Assembly (NCBI RefSeq): GCF_036421855.1
Contig: NZ_JAZGOK010000003.1
Direction: 5' to 3' (one strand)
From: Georgenia_B sunbinii
GTDB lineage: Bacteria > Actinomycetota > Actinomycetes > Actinomycetales > Actinomycetaceae
Length of the DNA: 64,000 nucleotides
The position numbers were made by a program, and so were the translations under genes. Of the stretch, positions 23,740 through 32,294 are shown piece after piece. The notes below the pieces were generated by a model. The model saw only the letters and a list, made by a program, of their open reading frames with translations, searched no databases and was not told the origin of the DNA. Every line of letters begins with the position of its first letter. The first letter of the stretch is position 1.

Positions 23740-25152
23740 TTACAGGGGGGCGGCGCCGGACTCCAGGAGGTCGGTGACGAGGGCGGCGATCGCCGACCGC
23801 TCGGAGCGCGTCAGCGTGATGTGCCCGAACAGCGCGTTGCCCTTGAGCGTCTCGACCACCGCCGCCACGCCGTCGTGCCGGCCGACCCGCAGGTTGTCCC
23901 GCTGGGCGACGTCGTGGGTGAGCACCACCTTGGAGTTCTGCCCGATCCGCGACAGCACCGTCAGCAGCACGTTGCGCTCGAGGGACTGCGCCTCGTCGAC
24001 GATGACGAACGCGTCGTGCAGCGAGCGGCCCCGGATGTGGGTGAGCGGAAGGACCTCGAGCATCCCGCGGGCAAGGACCTCCTCCAGCACGGTGCGGTCG
24101 ACCAGTGCGCCGAGCGTGTCGAACACCGCCTCGGCCCAGGGACCCATCTTCTCCGCCTCGGTGCCGGGCAGGTAGCCGAGCTCCTGCCCGCCGACGGCGT
24201 ACAGCGGGCGGAACACCACCACCTTGCGGTGCTCGCGGCGCTCGAGCACCGCCTCCAGCCCCGCGCAGAGCGCGAGCGCCGACTTCCCGGTCCCGGCGCG
24301 GCCACCGAGCGACACGATGCCGACCTCCGGCTCGAGCAGCAGGTCGATCGCCAGCCGCTGCTCGGCGCTGCGTCCCCGCACGCCGAACACCTCCCGGTCA
24401 CCCCGCACGAGGCCGAGCCGGCCGTCGGGCATCATCCGTCCCAGTGCCGAGCCGCGCCCGGAGTGCAGCACCACCCCGGTGTGGCACGGCACGCCGTCGA
24501 GGTGCCCCGCGAGCTCGAGTCCGGCCGGGTCGAGCCGCTCCTCGGTCCACAGCAGGGCCATCTCGTCCTCGGTGAGGTCCGCCGTCGTCATCCCGGTCCA
24601 GCCGGTCTCCACGACCTGCTGGGCGCGGTACTCCTGGGCGGCGAGGCCCACCGCGGCGGCCTTCACCCGCATCGGCAGGTCCTTGGAGACGACGGCGACC
24701 TCCAGCCCCTCGGCCGCGAGGTTGGTGGCCACGGCGAGGATCCGGGTGTCGTTGTCGCCGAGCCGCATGCCGGACGGCAGCGCGGCGGCGTCGGAGTGGT
24801 TGAGCTCGACCCGCAGCGTGCCGCCCTGGGTGCCGATCGGTACGGCGGCGTCGAGCCGGCCGTGCTGCACCCGGAGGTCGTCGAGCAGCCGGAGCGCAGC
24901 GCGCGCGAAGTAGCCGAGCTCGGGGTGGTGACGCTTGCCCTCGAGCTCGGTGATGACGACGACGGGCAGCACGACGTCGTGCTCGGCGAAGCGCCCGATG
25001 GCGTGCGGGTCGGACAGCAGGACGGAGGTGTCCACCACGTAGGTGACGCGCTGGCGCAGCGCGGCGTCCTCGGACGCGAGCTGCTCGGGCGCCAGGCCGT
25101 CCTGGTCCTGGTCGGCAGCGGTCGTCGTCGTGGTGTCGATGGTCGCAGTCAT
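23740..25152 (-). CDS. PhoH2-type protein: PIN ribonuclease domain fused to a PhoH ATPase/helicase domain
   Basis: 470 residues from ATG 25152. The N-terminal PIN domain starts at TYVVDTSVLLSDPHAI and keeps the acidic residues (D of VVDTS, E of ITELEGKRH, D of RLGDNDTRILAVA, and VVSKDLPMR). The PhoH domain from about residue 245 has Walker A GRAGTGKSALAL and Walker B-like AFVIVDEAQSLERN. PhoH2 proteins are RNA helicase/RNases, in mycobacteria partnered by a small antitoxin. No antitoxin-like gene is visible directly upstream here. The 264 bp before the start hold no gene. A longer in-frame version upstream is Arg/Pro-rich shadow sequence. Confidence 0.93.
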   Translation of the reverse strand: MTATIDTTTTTAADQDQDGLAPEQLASEDAALRQRVTYVVDTSVLLSDPHAIGRFAEHDVVLPVVVITELEGKRHHPELGYFARAALRLLDDLRVQHGRLDAAVPIGTQGGTLRVELNHSDAAALPSGMRLGDNDTRILAVATNLAAEGLEVAVVSKDLPMRVKAAAVGLAAQEYRAQQVVETGWTGMTTADLTEDEMALLWTEERLDPAGLELAGHLDGVPCHTGVVLHSGRGSALGRMMPDGRLGLVRGDREVFGVRGRSAEQRLAIDLLLEPEVGIVSLGGRAGTGKSALALCAGLEAVLERREHRKVVVFRPLYAVGGQELGYLPGTEAEKMGPWAEAVFDTLGALVDRTVLEEVLARGMLEVLPLTHIRGRSLHDAFVIVDEAQSLERNVLLTVLSRIGQNSKVVLTHDVAQRDNLRVGRHDGVAAVVETLKGNALFGHITLTRSERSAIAALVTDLLESGAAPL

Positions 25153-25303
25153 GGCCTCGCGAGCTCCCTCCGGCGCCGGAGCGCCGATCAGCTCCCGTCC
25201 CGCACGCGGCGGGCGCGGTGTCCAGGGGCGGGCGCCCGGCCCGCGGCGAGGGCCGAGGCCCTCTCCGCACGGAGTGAGTCGCTCCACAGGCCAGCCTCCC
25301 GGA

Positions 25304-25323
25304 GGGCAGCGGGTGTGCTGCCC
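25304..25323 (-). terminator. Short hairpin between the Z-prenyl synthase and phoH2
   Basis: 7-bp stem GGGCAGC / GCTGCCC with a 6-nt loop, 94 bp downstream of the prenyl synthase stop. No T-run. It is the only structure noticed in the 264-bp gap 25153-25416, which otherwise carries the phoH2 promoter region without a recognisable consensus box. Confidence 0.35.
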
Positions 25324-25416
25324 GTCACACCTGACGCTAGGCGGCACCGCGCCCGCGGCGGCCCTCGACGCGCCGGTGGTCACCCACTGTTCATCTGCGG
25401 CCCGCCGGCTGGCGGC

Positions 25417-26178
25417 TCAGCGGCCCAGGCGCCGCTCCCGCTCACCGAAGTCGCGCAGCGCCCGGAGGAAGTCCACCCGGCGGAAGTCGGGCCAGTAGGC
25501 CTCGCAGAAGTAGTACTCGCTGTGCACGCTCTGCCACAGCAGGAAGCCGCCGAGCCGCTGCTCGCCGGACGTACGGATGACGAGGTCCGGGTCGGGCTGC
25601 CCCTTGGTGTACAGGTGATCGGTGATGCCCTCCACGCTGAGCGCCTCGGCGGCCTCGTCCAGGCTCAGCCCCTCCGCCTCGTAGGAGCGCAGCAGCGACC
25701 GGACAGCATCGGCGATCTCGTGGCGGCCGCCGTAACCGACGGCGACGTTGACCGCCATCCCCTCGACGCGCGCGGTGCGCTCGACGGCGTCCTGCAGCCG
25801 GGCGGCGATCTGCTCGGGCAGCAGCTCGAGGGCCCCCACGACCCGCAGCCGCCACCTGCCCGAGTCCGCGAGGGAGGTCACCGCGGTGGCGATGATCTCG
25901 AGCAGCTCGGTGACCTCCGTGGAGTCCCGCTGGAGGTTGTCGGTGGACAGCATCCAGAGCGTGGCGATCCCAACGCCGGCGTCCTCCGCCCAGCCGAGCA
26001 CCTCACCGATCTTGTCCGCCCCGCGCCGGTGGCCGTGCGCCGCGCTGCTGCCCAGCGCCCGGGCCCAGCGGCGGTTACCGTCGAGGATGATGCCGATGTG
26101 CTTGGGGACGGCGGTGCGGCCGAGCTGGCGGGAGAGCCGACGCTCGTAGAGCCCGTAGAGCAGGCGGTTGGACCGCAT
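25417..26178 (-). CDS. Short-chain Z-isoprenyl diphosphate synthase (UppS/Rv1086-like)
   Basis: 253 residues. The cis-prenyltransferase motifs are clear: HIGIILDGNRRWARALG (catalytic D33), TLWMLSTDNLQRDSTEV, AVGYGGRHEIADAV, and the C-terminal DLVIRTSGEQRLGGFLLWQSVHSEYYF followed by YWPDFRRVDFLRALRDFGER. The N-terminus LLYGLYERRLSRQL and overall wording match, from memory, the mycobacterial Z,E-farnesyl diphosphate synthase rather than the longer decaprenyl synthase. The product would be a primer for decaprenyl- or undecaprenyl-phosphate, the lipid carrier of cell-wall building. Substrates come from the IspH pathway. Which chain length it makes cannot be read from the sequence alone. Confidence 0.9.
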   Translation of the reverse strand: MRSNRLLYGLYERRLSRQLGRTAVPKHIGIILDGNRRWARALGSSAAHGHRRGADKIGEVLGWAEDAGVGIATLWMLSTDNLQRDSTEVTELLEIIATAVTSLADSGRWRLRVVGALELLPEQIAARLQDAVERTARVEGMAVNVAVGYGGRHEIADAVRSLLRSYEAEGLSLDEAAEALSVEGITDHLYTKGQPDPDLVIRTSGEQRLGGFLLWQSVHSEYYFCEAYWPDFRRVDFLRALRDFGERERRLGR

Positions 26179-26282
26179 GGCGCAATCGACTCCCGTCCAC
26201 GGCTCGAGGTTGACGCCGTCAGGTTACTCCGCGGCGGTGGGTGGCGGCACCGGACGCTCGCGCGCGAACCTCACGGTGCATT

Positions 26283-26302
26283 AACCTACGGATGCGTAGG
26301 TT
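26283..26302. promoter_or_regulatory. Perfect 20-bp palindrome upstream of the hemolysin III gene
   Basis: AACCTACG, GATG, CGTAGGTT: 8-bp arms with a 4-bp centre, 44 bp before the hemolysin III start and 104 bp before the divergent prenyl synthase start. The size and shape suit a TetR-family dimer. I associate CCTACG/CGTAGG palindromes with lipid-related regulators in actinomycetes, but no regulator gene lies nearby. Confidence 0.6.
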
Positions 26303-26346
26303 CGGCCATCCCCCGGTCCGCGAACCCGTCGACCCCGGAGCAGAAC

Positions 26347-27042
26347 ATGAGCACCACACCCCGCCGGGACCCCGGCGACCACGACGTCGTGAGCGAGATC
26401 GCGGCGGTGGTCAAGCCGCGGCTGCGCGGCTGGCTCCACGCCGGTACCGCTCCGCTCGTCCTCCTCGCCGGGATCATCCTCGTCGTGTCCGCGCCCACCT
26501 CCGCAGCGACGGCGTCCACCGCGGTCTTCGTCGCGTCCGCCGTGCTGCTGTTCGGCTGCAGCGCGGTCTACCACCGCGGCACCTGGTCGCCGCGCACCGA
26601 GGCCGTGCTGCGGCGGCTCGACCACTCGAACATCTTCCTGCTCATCGCCGGCACCTACACGCCGCTGGCCGTGCTCCTGCTTCCCCGCTCGACCGCGGTC
26701 ACGATGCTCATCGTCGTGTGGGGCGGCGCGCTGGCGGGAATCATCATGCGAGTGCTGTGGCTCGGCGCCCCGCGCTGGCTCTACGTGCCGGTGTACGTGG
26801 CGCAGGGGTGGGTCGCGGTGTGGTTCCTGCCGACCTTCTGGCGCGGCGGCCACGAGGCGGTGGTGTGGCTGGTCGCCATCGGCGGCCTGGCCTACTCGCT
26901 CGGTGCGCTGGTCTACGGCACCAAGCGCCCGAACCCGAGCCCCCGCTGGTTCGGCTTCCACGAGATCTTCCACGTGGGCACGGTCATCGGGTTCTGGTGC
27001 CACTACGCGGCGGTGTGGCTGGCCGCCGCCAGTCACGGCTGA
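26347..27042 (+). CDS. Hemolysin III / PAQR (TrhA) family membrane protein
   Basis: 231 residues from ATG 26347, with GGAG at 26337-26340. Seven membrane segments are seen. The family motifs are present: SAVYHRGTWSPRTEAVLRRLDHSNIFLLIAGTYTPLAV with the S/H/D metal-site residues, and the C-terminal FHEIFHVGTVIGFWCHYAAVW carrying the two histidines of the HxxxH site. Bacterial members influence membrane fluidity and lipid composition; the old name does not prove haemolysis. The perfect palindrome upstream supports regulation by a lipid-responsive repressor (inference). Confidence 0.9.
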   Translation: MSTTPRRDPGDHDVVSEIAAVVKPRLRGWLHAGTAPLVLLAGIILVVSAPTSAATASTAVFVASAVLLFGCSAVYHRGTWSPRTEAVLRRLDHSNIFLLIAGTYTPLAVLLLPRSTAVTMLIVVWGGALAGIIMRVLWLGAPRWLYVPVYVAQGWVAVWFLPTFWRGGHEAVVWLVAIGGLAYSLGALVYGTKRPNPSPRWFGFHEIFHVGTVIGFWCHYAAVWLAAASHG

Positions 27043-27056
27043 CGCCCGGCGGCGCG

Positions 27057-27419
27057 CTACCTCGGGGTGACCGGCGGCGCGTCGCCGTTGCTGCCCGTCG
27101 TCGGCGGCTCGCCAACGGCAGCCGCGTCCGCATCGCCGGCAGCAGCCGCCGTGCCCGCAGTCCCATCACCACTGGTCTCAGCCGCAGCCGCGGCGTCCTC
27201 CTCCGCGCGGCGCAGCCGGGTCTGCTCGACCCGGCGCATCTGCCGACCCAGCGAGCGGAACAGCAGCCAGCAGGCCAGCGCCACCGCGAAGAACGCGAGG
27301 AAGCCGGAGATGCCCGGCGTCACCGTGTAGAGCGTCATCCCCGGGTCCGTCGGCGTGGGCTCGGGACTCTGGGCGGTGTGCACTGCCCCGGCGAGCAGGG
27401 ACCAGGCGACGGTGTTCAC
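27057..27419 (-). CDS. Small membrane protein with a charged, alanine-rich tail
   Basis: 120 residues. A short exported N-terminus (TAQSPEPTPTDPGMTLYTV) is followed by one clear membrane helix, ISGFLAFFAVALACWLLFRSLG (about residues 37-57). Then comes a basic stretch, RQMRRVEQTRLRRAEEDAAAAA, and a low-complexity tail rich in Ala, Gly and Thr that would lie in the cytoplasm. Its start overlaps the mca stop (ATGA), so the two are translated together; a similar small membrane gene adjoins mca in mycobacteria (from memory). The function is unknown. Confidence 0.8.
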   Translation of the reverse strand: MNTVAWSLLAGAVHTAQSPEPTPTDPGMTLYTVTPGISGFLAFFAVALACWLLFRSLGRQMRRVEQTRLRRAEEDAAAAAETSGDGTAGTAAAAGDADAAAVGEPPTTGSNGDAPPVTPR

Positions 27420-28288
27420 CCCACCAGCCTACGCACCCCGGCGAACAGGTCCTCCTCGGGCAGCTCGGTCTCCACGCGGGACAGCGCCAGCTCGAACTCC
27501 TCGTAGGGCCACACCTCGCGCTCGATGTCGCGCGGGACCTGGAAGAAGAACCCGTCGGGATCGATCTGGGTGGCGTGCGCACGCAGCGCCTGGTCGCGCT
27601 TGCCGAAGTACTCCGCGCACTGGATGCGGGTCGTCACCGGTCGCTGCGGCCGGTCACCGCGGCGCTCGAGCCAGCCGTCGTAGGGCGAGACGAGGTCGCG
27701 GGCGTGCATCGCGTCGGCGATGGCCTGGATCCGGGTGACCGAGAAACCGACGTCGTAGTACAGCTTCGACACCTGCCACGCCGGCCCCGCGTCGGGGAAC
27801 AGCTCAGGGTCCGCGGCCGCGTGGTAGGCGGCCACCGAGATCTCGTGGGTGCGCAGGTGGTCGGGGTGCGGGTACCCGCCGTCCTCGTTGTAGGTGGTCA
27901 TCACGTGCGGGCGGAACTCGCGCACCTGCCGCACGAGCGCCTCGACAACGACGTCCAGCGGCTCGACGGCGAAGCTTCCCTCGGGCAGCGGCGGCAACGG
28001 GTCACCCTCGGGCAGCCCGGAGTCGACGAAACCCAGCCAGACGTGCTCGATGCCGAGCACCTCGGCCGCCAGCGCCATCTCGCGACGGCGGTAGGCGGGC
28101 ATGTCGGCGAGCACGGTCGGGTCGTGCTCGAGCCGGGGGTTGAGCACCGACCCGCGTTCGCCACCCGTGCACGTGACCACGCGCACCCGTGCTCCCTCCG
28201 CGGTGTACCGCGCCATGGTCGCGGCGCCCTTGCTCGACTCGTCGTCGGGGTGCGCGTGCACCGCCATCAGCCGCATCGGCTCGCTCAC
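27416..28288 (-). CDS. mca: Mycothiol S-conjugate amidase
   Basis: 290 residues from GTG 28288 (GAGGAG upstream). The LmbE/MshB-type zinc site is clear: H11/H13-P-D-D (LMAVHAHPDDESSKG) and H141-P-D-H144 (YNEDGGYPHPDHLRTHE). The Mca-specific ending WPYEEFELALSRVETELPEEDLF and the segment YYDVGFSVTRIQAIADAMH distinguish it from the deacetylase MshB. The enzyme cuts mycothiol conjugates of toxins and antibiotics to glucosaminyl-inositol and a mercapturate that is exported. Its presence shows that the host makes mycothiol, a thiol confined to actinomycetes. Confidence 0.93.
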   Translation of the reverse strand: MSEPMRLMAVHAHPDDESSKGAATMARYTAEGARVRVVTCTGGERGSVLNPRLEHDPTVLADMPAYRRREMALAAEVLGIEHVWLGFVDSGLPEGDPLPPLPEGSFAVEPLDVVVEALVRQVREFRPHVMTTYNEDGGYPHPDHLRTHEISVAAYHAAADPELFPDAGPAWQVSKLYYDVGFSVTRIQAIADAMHARDLVSPYDGWLERRGDRPQRPVTTRIQCAEYFGKRDQALRAHATQIDPDGFFFQVPRDIEREVWPYEEFELALSRVETELPEEDLFAGVRRLVG

Positions 28289-28446
28289 AGTGGTCTCCTC
28301 GTTCGCCAACGTCGATTCTGCCCCGGCGGCGGCCATCCACCCAAGCCGATATCGATCGGCGCCGCCGCCTCGGCCGCCCCGCGGTCCCCGGCCCGGGCGG
28401 CATCGGGGACAATGGTCTCCTACCCGACCGACCGGAGGCCACCGAG

Positions 28447-28872
28447 ATGCCCGCCGAGCATGACGAGACGCGCGCGGTCCTCGAGGCGCGTTACGGCACC
28501 GCGCCCTCCCGGGCGACGCAGCGGCGCCGCCGGGTGCTGCTCGCCGTCGTCGGGGTGGTGGCCGCGCTGGCTTTCGTCATCCTGGCGTACAGCTCCACCG
28601 ACGAGCCGGTCAACACCCAGGACGTCGCCTTCCGGGTGGTCGACGACGCCACCGCCGAGGTGACCTTCGCCGTCTACCAAGAGCCCGGGCAGAGCGCCGT
28701 GTGCCGCGTCGTCGTCCTCAACGTCACCTTCGCCCAGGTGGGTGTGGCCGACGTACCGGTCGGCCCGGTCGACGGCGACTCCACCGTGGTCACCGCCAGC
28801 GTCACCACCACCGAGGCCGCGGCCGGCGCGCGCGTCGAGGGCTGCCGGCCGGTGGCCGAGCCCGGTCGCTGA
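28447..28872 (+). CDS. DUF4307 domain membrane-anchored protein
   Basis: 141 residues from ATG 28447. A cytoplasmic N-terminus (ETRAVLEARYGTAPSRATQRRRR) leads into one membrane helix, VLLAVVGVVAALAFVILAYSS. The extracellular part is beta-rich (DVAFRVVDDATAEVTFAVYQEP, AVCRVVVLNVTFAQVGVADVPVGP), with two cysteines that could form a disulfide (SAVCRV and EGCRP). DUF4307 proteins regularly neighbour mca and greA in actinomycetes and have no assigned function. It is divergent from mca. Confidence 0.85.
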   Translation: MPAEHDETRAVLEARYGTAPSRATQRRRRVLLAVVGVVAALAFVILAYSSTDEPVNTQDVAFRVVDDATAEVTFAVYQEPGQSAVCRVVVLNVTFAQVGVADVPVGPVDGDSTVVTASVTTTEAAAGARVEGCRPVAEPGR

Positions 28873-28916
28873 GCCGGGAACCCGCTCGTCTCCCGACCAC
28901 CGCGGGACGACATTGC

Positions 28917-28922
28917 TATAAT
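28917..28922 (+). promoter_or_regulatory. -10 element of the greA promoter
   Basis: A perfect TATAAT in an otherwise GC-rich 163-bp gap, preceded by TTGC. It would start transcription near 28929 and give a leader of about 105 nt before the greA GTG. No clear TTGACA is seen at the -35 position. Confidence 0.55.
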
Positions 28923-29035
28923 TGCCCGACTGCCAGGTCACGGGTATTCTCACGCCCTCGCCCCGGCGAGAGATCTGTCGATCGAAGCCTCGACCCACGA
29001 TGGTCGGGGCTCATCGCTTTACTGGAGGAGGAATA

Positions 29036-29524
29036 GTGGCCGACACCGCAACCACCACGTGGCTGACCACGGAGGCGTACGACCGTCTCAAAGCTGAGCT
29101 GGAGCACCTCACGGGGCCCGGCCGCACCGAGATCACCGAGCGGATCGAAGCCGCTCGCAACGAGGGCGACCTCAAGGAGAACGGCGGCTACCACGCCGCT
29201 CGCGAGGAGCAGGGCAAGATGGAGGGCCGGATCCGCCAGCTCACCGAGCTGCTCCGCCACGCGCACGTCGGCGAGGCCCCGCCGGACGACGGCCTGGTCG
29301 AGCCGGGCATGGTCGTCACCGCGGAGATCGCCGGCGAGAAGGAGGTCTTCCTCCTCGGTTCCCGCGAGGGAGCGCCCGACGTGGAGATCGACGTCTTCTC
29401 CGAGCACTCCCCCATGGGCGCCGCGCTCCTCGGCAAGGGCGCCGGTGACACCGTCTCCTACGAGGCGCCCAACGGCTCCTCGATCAAGGTGAAGATCCTC
29501 AAGGTCACGCCCTTCAAGGGCTGA
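29036..29524 (+). CDS. greA: Transcription elongation factor GreA
   Basis: 162 residues from GTG 29036, with a strong GGAGGAGG. The N-terminal coiled coil reads WLTTEAYDRLKAELEHLTGPGRTEITERIEAARNEGDLKENGGYHAAREEQGKMEGRI split here by its tip, where the acidic residues in ARNEGDLKENGGY enter the polymerase channel. The C-terminal FKBP-like domain follows (VEPGMVVTAEIAG ... EHSPMGAALLGKGAGDTVSYEAPNG). GreA makes backtracked RNA polymerase cleave its transcript. It has its own promoter with a TATAAT box and ends at a strong hairpin. Confidence 0.96.
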   Translation: MADTATTTWLTTEAYDRLKAELEHLTGPGRTEITERIEAARNEGDLKENGGYHAAREEQGKMEGRIRQLTELLRHAHVGEAPPDDGLVEPGMVVTAEIAGEKEVFLLGSREGAPDVEIDVFSEHSPMGAALLGKGAGDTVSYEAPNGSSIKVKILKVTPFKG

Positions 29525-29537
29525 GTCACCACACCTG

Positions 29538-29578
29538 CGGCGGGGCGCCGGCGGCCATCGGCTGCCGGCGCCCCGCCG
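29538..29578. terminator. Bidirectional hairpin between greA and ilvA
   Basis: A 15-bp perfect stem (CGGCGGGGCGCCGGC at 29538-29552 and its complement at 29564-29578) with an 11-nt loop, between convergent genes whose stops are 14 and 7 bp away. No U-tract, as usual for high-GC actinomycetes; it can serve both transcripts. Confidence 0.8.
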
Positions 29579-29584
29579 TCGTCG

Positions 29585-30817
29585 TCAGCGGGGTGCCACC
29601 GGCTGCCCCTCGACGCCGTACCCCTGCGCCCGCAGCGTGTCGACGACGTCCTCGCAGTGCTCGATGCCCCGGGTCTCCAGCTCCACCGAGATGAGGACCT
29701 CCGAGACCCGTAGGTCGCTCGACGTGCGGTCGTGGTGGATGCTCACCACGTTGCTCGCGGTGCCGGCGAGCACCGCGAGCAGCGCGGCCAGCGAGCCGGG
29801 CTGGTCAGGCACCCGCAGCTGCAGCTGCAGGTAGCGGCCGGCGCTCACCAGGCCGTGGCGCAGCACCCGGTCGAGCACGAGGGTGTCGACGTTGCCGCCG
29901 GAGAGGATGACCACCACGGTGCCGCGCAGCGGGCGAGCACCGGCCATGACCAGGGCCGCACCGACCGCCCCGGCGGGCTCCACGACGAGCTTCGCGCGCT
30001 CGCTCAGCAGCAGGATGGCCTGGCCGATCTGCTCCTCGGTGACCGTCACCACCCTGGTCCCGGTGTCACGCACGATCCCCAGCGTGAGCTCGCTGGGCGA
30101 CGGCACCGCGATGCCGTCGGCCATCGTCGTCATGGCCGGCAGCACCACCGGCCCCCCAGCCTCGAGGGAGCCGGGGAAGGCGGCGGCACCCGCGGCCTGC
30201 ACCCCGACGACGTCGATGTCCCGGCCGGTCGCCGCGACCGCCGCCGCGACCCCGGCGAGCAGGCCGCCACCGCCGGTGGGGACGACGATGGTGCCGACGT
30301 CGGGCACCTGGTCGATGATCTCGAGCGCGATGGTCGCCTGCCCGGTGATGACGTCGACGTGGTCGAACGGCGCGATGAAGACCCGACCGCTGCGCGCTGC
30401 CTCCCGCTGCGCCTCGGTCAGCGCCTCCGCGATGGTGGCGCCGTGCAGCCGGACCTGCGCGCCGTAGCTCTCGGTGGCGGCGAGCTTGGGCAGCGCGACG
30501 TTCTCCGGCATGTACACCAGCGCCGGGGTGCCCAGCCGCTGCGCCGCGAACGCCACGCCCTGGGCATGGTTGCCGGCACTGGCCGCCACGACGCCACGGG
30601 CCCGCTGCTCAGGCGTCAGGCGCCACAACCGGCTGTACGCCCCGCGCAGCTTGAACGAGCCGGTGCGCTGCAGGTTCTCGCACTTGAGCAGCACCCGGGT
30701 GCCGGCGAGCCGGGAGAGCGTGGTGCTCTCCTCGACCGGGGTGCGCCAGGCGACGTCGGTGAGCAGCCGGGCCGCCGCCTCTATCTCGGCGAGCCCGATG
30801 ACGCCGGCCGCAGCCAT
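29585..30817 (-). CDS. ilvA: Threonine ammonia-lyase (dehydratase) with C-terminal ACT domain
   Basis: 410 residues. Fold-type II PLP enzyme: K56 in QRTGSFKLRGAY binds the cofactor, ASAGNHAQGVAFAA binds the substrate carboxylate, and PTGGGGLLAGVAAAV cradles the phosphate. After residue 325 one ACT domain follows (QLQLRVPDQPGSLAALLAVLAGTASNVVSIHHDR). The enzyme turns L-threonine into 2-oxobutanoate. The single ACT domain and length resemble the form called catabolic or TdcB-like in actinomycetes; it may nevertheless supply isoleucine synthesis. The start shares one base with the stop of the upstream permease gene (TGATG). Confidence 0.93.
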   Translation of the reverse strand: MAAAGVIGLAEIEAAARLLTDVAWRTPVEESTTLSRLAGTRVLLKCENLQRTGSFKLRGAYSRLWRLTPEQRARGVVAASAGNHAQGVAFAAQRLGTPALVYMPENVALPKLAATESYGAQVRLHGATIAEALTEAQREAARSGRVFIAPFDHVDVITGQATIALEIIDQVPDVGTIVVPTGGGGLLAGVAAAVAATGRDIDVVGVQAAGAAAFPGSLEAGGPVVLPAMTTMADGIAVPSPSELTLGIVRDTGTRVVTVTEEQIGQAILLLSERAKLVVEPAGAVGAALVMAGARPLRGTVVVILSGGNVDTLVLDRVLRHGLVSAGRYLQLQLRVPDQPGSLAALLAVLAGTASNVVSIHHDRTSSDLRVSEVLISVELETRGIEHCEDVVDTLRAQGYGVEGQPVAPR

Positions 30818-32169
30818 CAGTCCGCGCGGTCCGGCGACGCCGGCTTCTCGTCGTCGTCGGCGTCGATGGCCGCTGCCAGCGCACCGGTCTGGTCACCACC
30901 GTAGGAATCCGCGATCGACCGGAACAAGATGCCCGGCGGTCCACCCGGGCGGTGCCAGTCCGTCGCGGCCTTGGGATGTTTGTCGTGGCCGTGCAGATAC
31001 AGCACCACGGTGTTGACGACCCCGGCGATCGGCACCGACAGCAGCGCGCCGAGGATGCCGGCGACCCCGGTGCCGGCGGTCACCGCGAGCAGCACCGCGA
31101 CCGGGTGCAGCGAGACGGCGTTGCCCATCAGCCACGGCTGCAGGAGGTTGCCCTCGACCTGCTGCACCAGCAGCACGATCCCGAGCATGATGAGGGCGGT
31201 CTTCACGTCCTGGTCGACCAGCGCGACGAGGACCGCGACCGACCCGCTGACCAGCGCCCCGATGATCGGGATGAACGAGCCGAGGAAGACGAGGATCGTC
31301 AGCGGCAGCACGAGCGGCAGCCCGAGGATCGCGGCACCGATCCCGATGCCGACGGAGTCGACGAACGCGACGAGGATCTGGGTGCGGGTGTAGCCGCCGA
31401 GGGTGAGCCAGCCGCGGATGCCCGCCTCGTTGATCCGCTCCCGGCTCGGTACCGGGGCCAGCCGGACGAACCACTGCCAGATGCGGCGCCCCTCCTTGAG
31501 GAAGAAGAAGAGGCAGAACAGCGCGATGAGCGCGCCGGTGACGATCTGCCCGGCCGAGGTGGCGGCCCCGAGCGCACCGGAGACCAGCACGCCGCTGTTG
31601 GCCTCGAGCTGCCCCAGCCCCTCCTCGATCCAGGTGTCGAGCTGGGTCTGACCGATCGCCAGCGGCCCGGACGTCAACCAGTCGAGCAGCTCGCTGAACC
31701 CGGCGGTGGCCTGGGAGGCGAGGTCGGCGAAGCCCCCGATGATCGACCGGCCGGCGAGGGTCAGCAGCGTGGTGACGACCCCGAGCATGAGGACGATGGT
31801 GGTCAGCGCGGCCAGCGCGCGGGGGAACCGCAGCCGCTTGCGCAGCCAGGTCGCGACCGGGTCGAGCAGCACCGCGAGCAGGAGCGCGATGACGAAGGCG
31901 ACGACGACGAGCTTGAACGTGATGATGAGATAGCCGACCAGGGCGCTCGCCGCCGCGATGACCAGCAGCCGCCAGGCCCACGCGGCGGCCGTCCGCACCG
32001 ACCCCGGCACGTAGGGCGCGGCCTCGACGGCGGGCCGCCCGGCGGTGCGGGCGGGGAGCAGGTCGGTGCCGGCCGAGTCGGCGCCGGTTCGTGGCGCACG
32101 GGCTGGGGTGCCGCTGTCGCGCCGTGCGGGCGTGAGCCGCGACCACCAGCCGGATGGGTTCTCAGCCAT
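30817..32169 (-). CDS. AI-2E family transporter (PerM/YhhT-like permease)
   Basis: 450 residues. A 60-residue Pro/Arg-rich cytoplasmic N-terminus is followed by eight or so membrane segments with the family layout: three helices around VVVAFVIALLLAVLLDPVATWLRKRLRFPRALAA, a soluble loop, then FFFLKEGRRIWQWFVRLAP and the typical C-terminal IGIGAAILGLPLVLPLTILVFLGSFIPIIGALVSG with QQVEGNLLQPWLMGNAVSLHPVAVL. Members are thought to move small molecules, among them autoinducer-2, peptidoglycan precursors or Na+/H+; no substrate can be inferred. It shares a base with ilvA and is divergent from msrA. Confidence 0.9.
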   Translation of the reverse strand: MAENPSGWWSRLTPARRDSGTPARAPRTGADSAGTDLLPARTAGRPAVEAAPYVPGSVRTAAAWAWRLLVIAAASALVGYLIITFKLVVVAFVIALLLAVLLDPVATWLRKRLRFPRALAALTTIVLMLGVVTTLLTLAGRSIIGGFADLASQATAGFSELLDWLTSGPLAIGQTQLDTWIEEGLGQLEANSGVLVSGALGAATSAGQIVTGALIALFCLFFFLKEGRRIWQWFVRLAPVPSRERINEAGIRGWLTLGGYTRTQILVAFVDSVGIGIGAAILGLPLVLPLTILVFLGSFIPIIGALVSGSVAVLVALVDQDVKTALIMLGIVLLVQQVEGNLLQPWLMGNAVSLHPVAVLLAVTAGTGVAGILGALLSVPIAGVVNTVVLYLHGHDKHPKAATDWHRPGGPPGILFRSIADSYGGDQTGALAAAIDADDDEKPASPDRAD

Positions 32170-32294
32170 GGTCTCCTACCATCGTCAGGGGTCTGCCGCG
32201 GCTCAGCCTACGTCCCGCACCGCCAGAACCGCCGGACGACCACGCGCGGGCAGCGGCCGGGAAGAAGACCGGCGCCCCGTATGTTGCACCTGGT

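Noticed and set aside
23821..27042. Open frame of about 1070 codons across phoH2 and the prenyl synthase, ending in hemolysin III
   Set aside because: Only its last 231 codons are a real gene (hemolysin III from ATG 26347); the rest is antisense shadow of two conserved genes.
28345..28360. Palindrome GCCGAT-ATCG-ATCGGC upstream of mca
   Set aside because: Short arms in a GC-rich region and no neighbouring regulator; may be chance, so not annotated.
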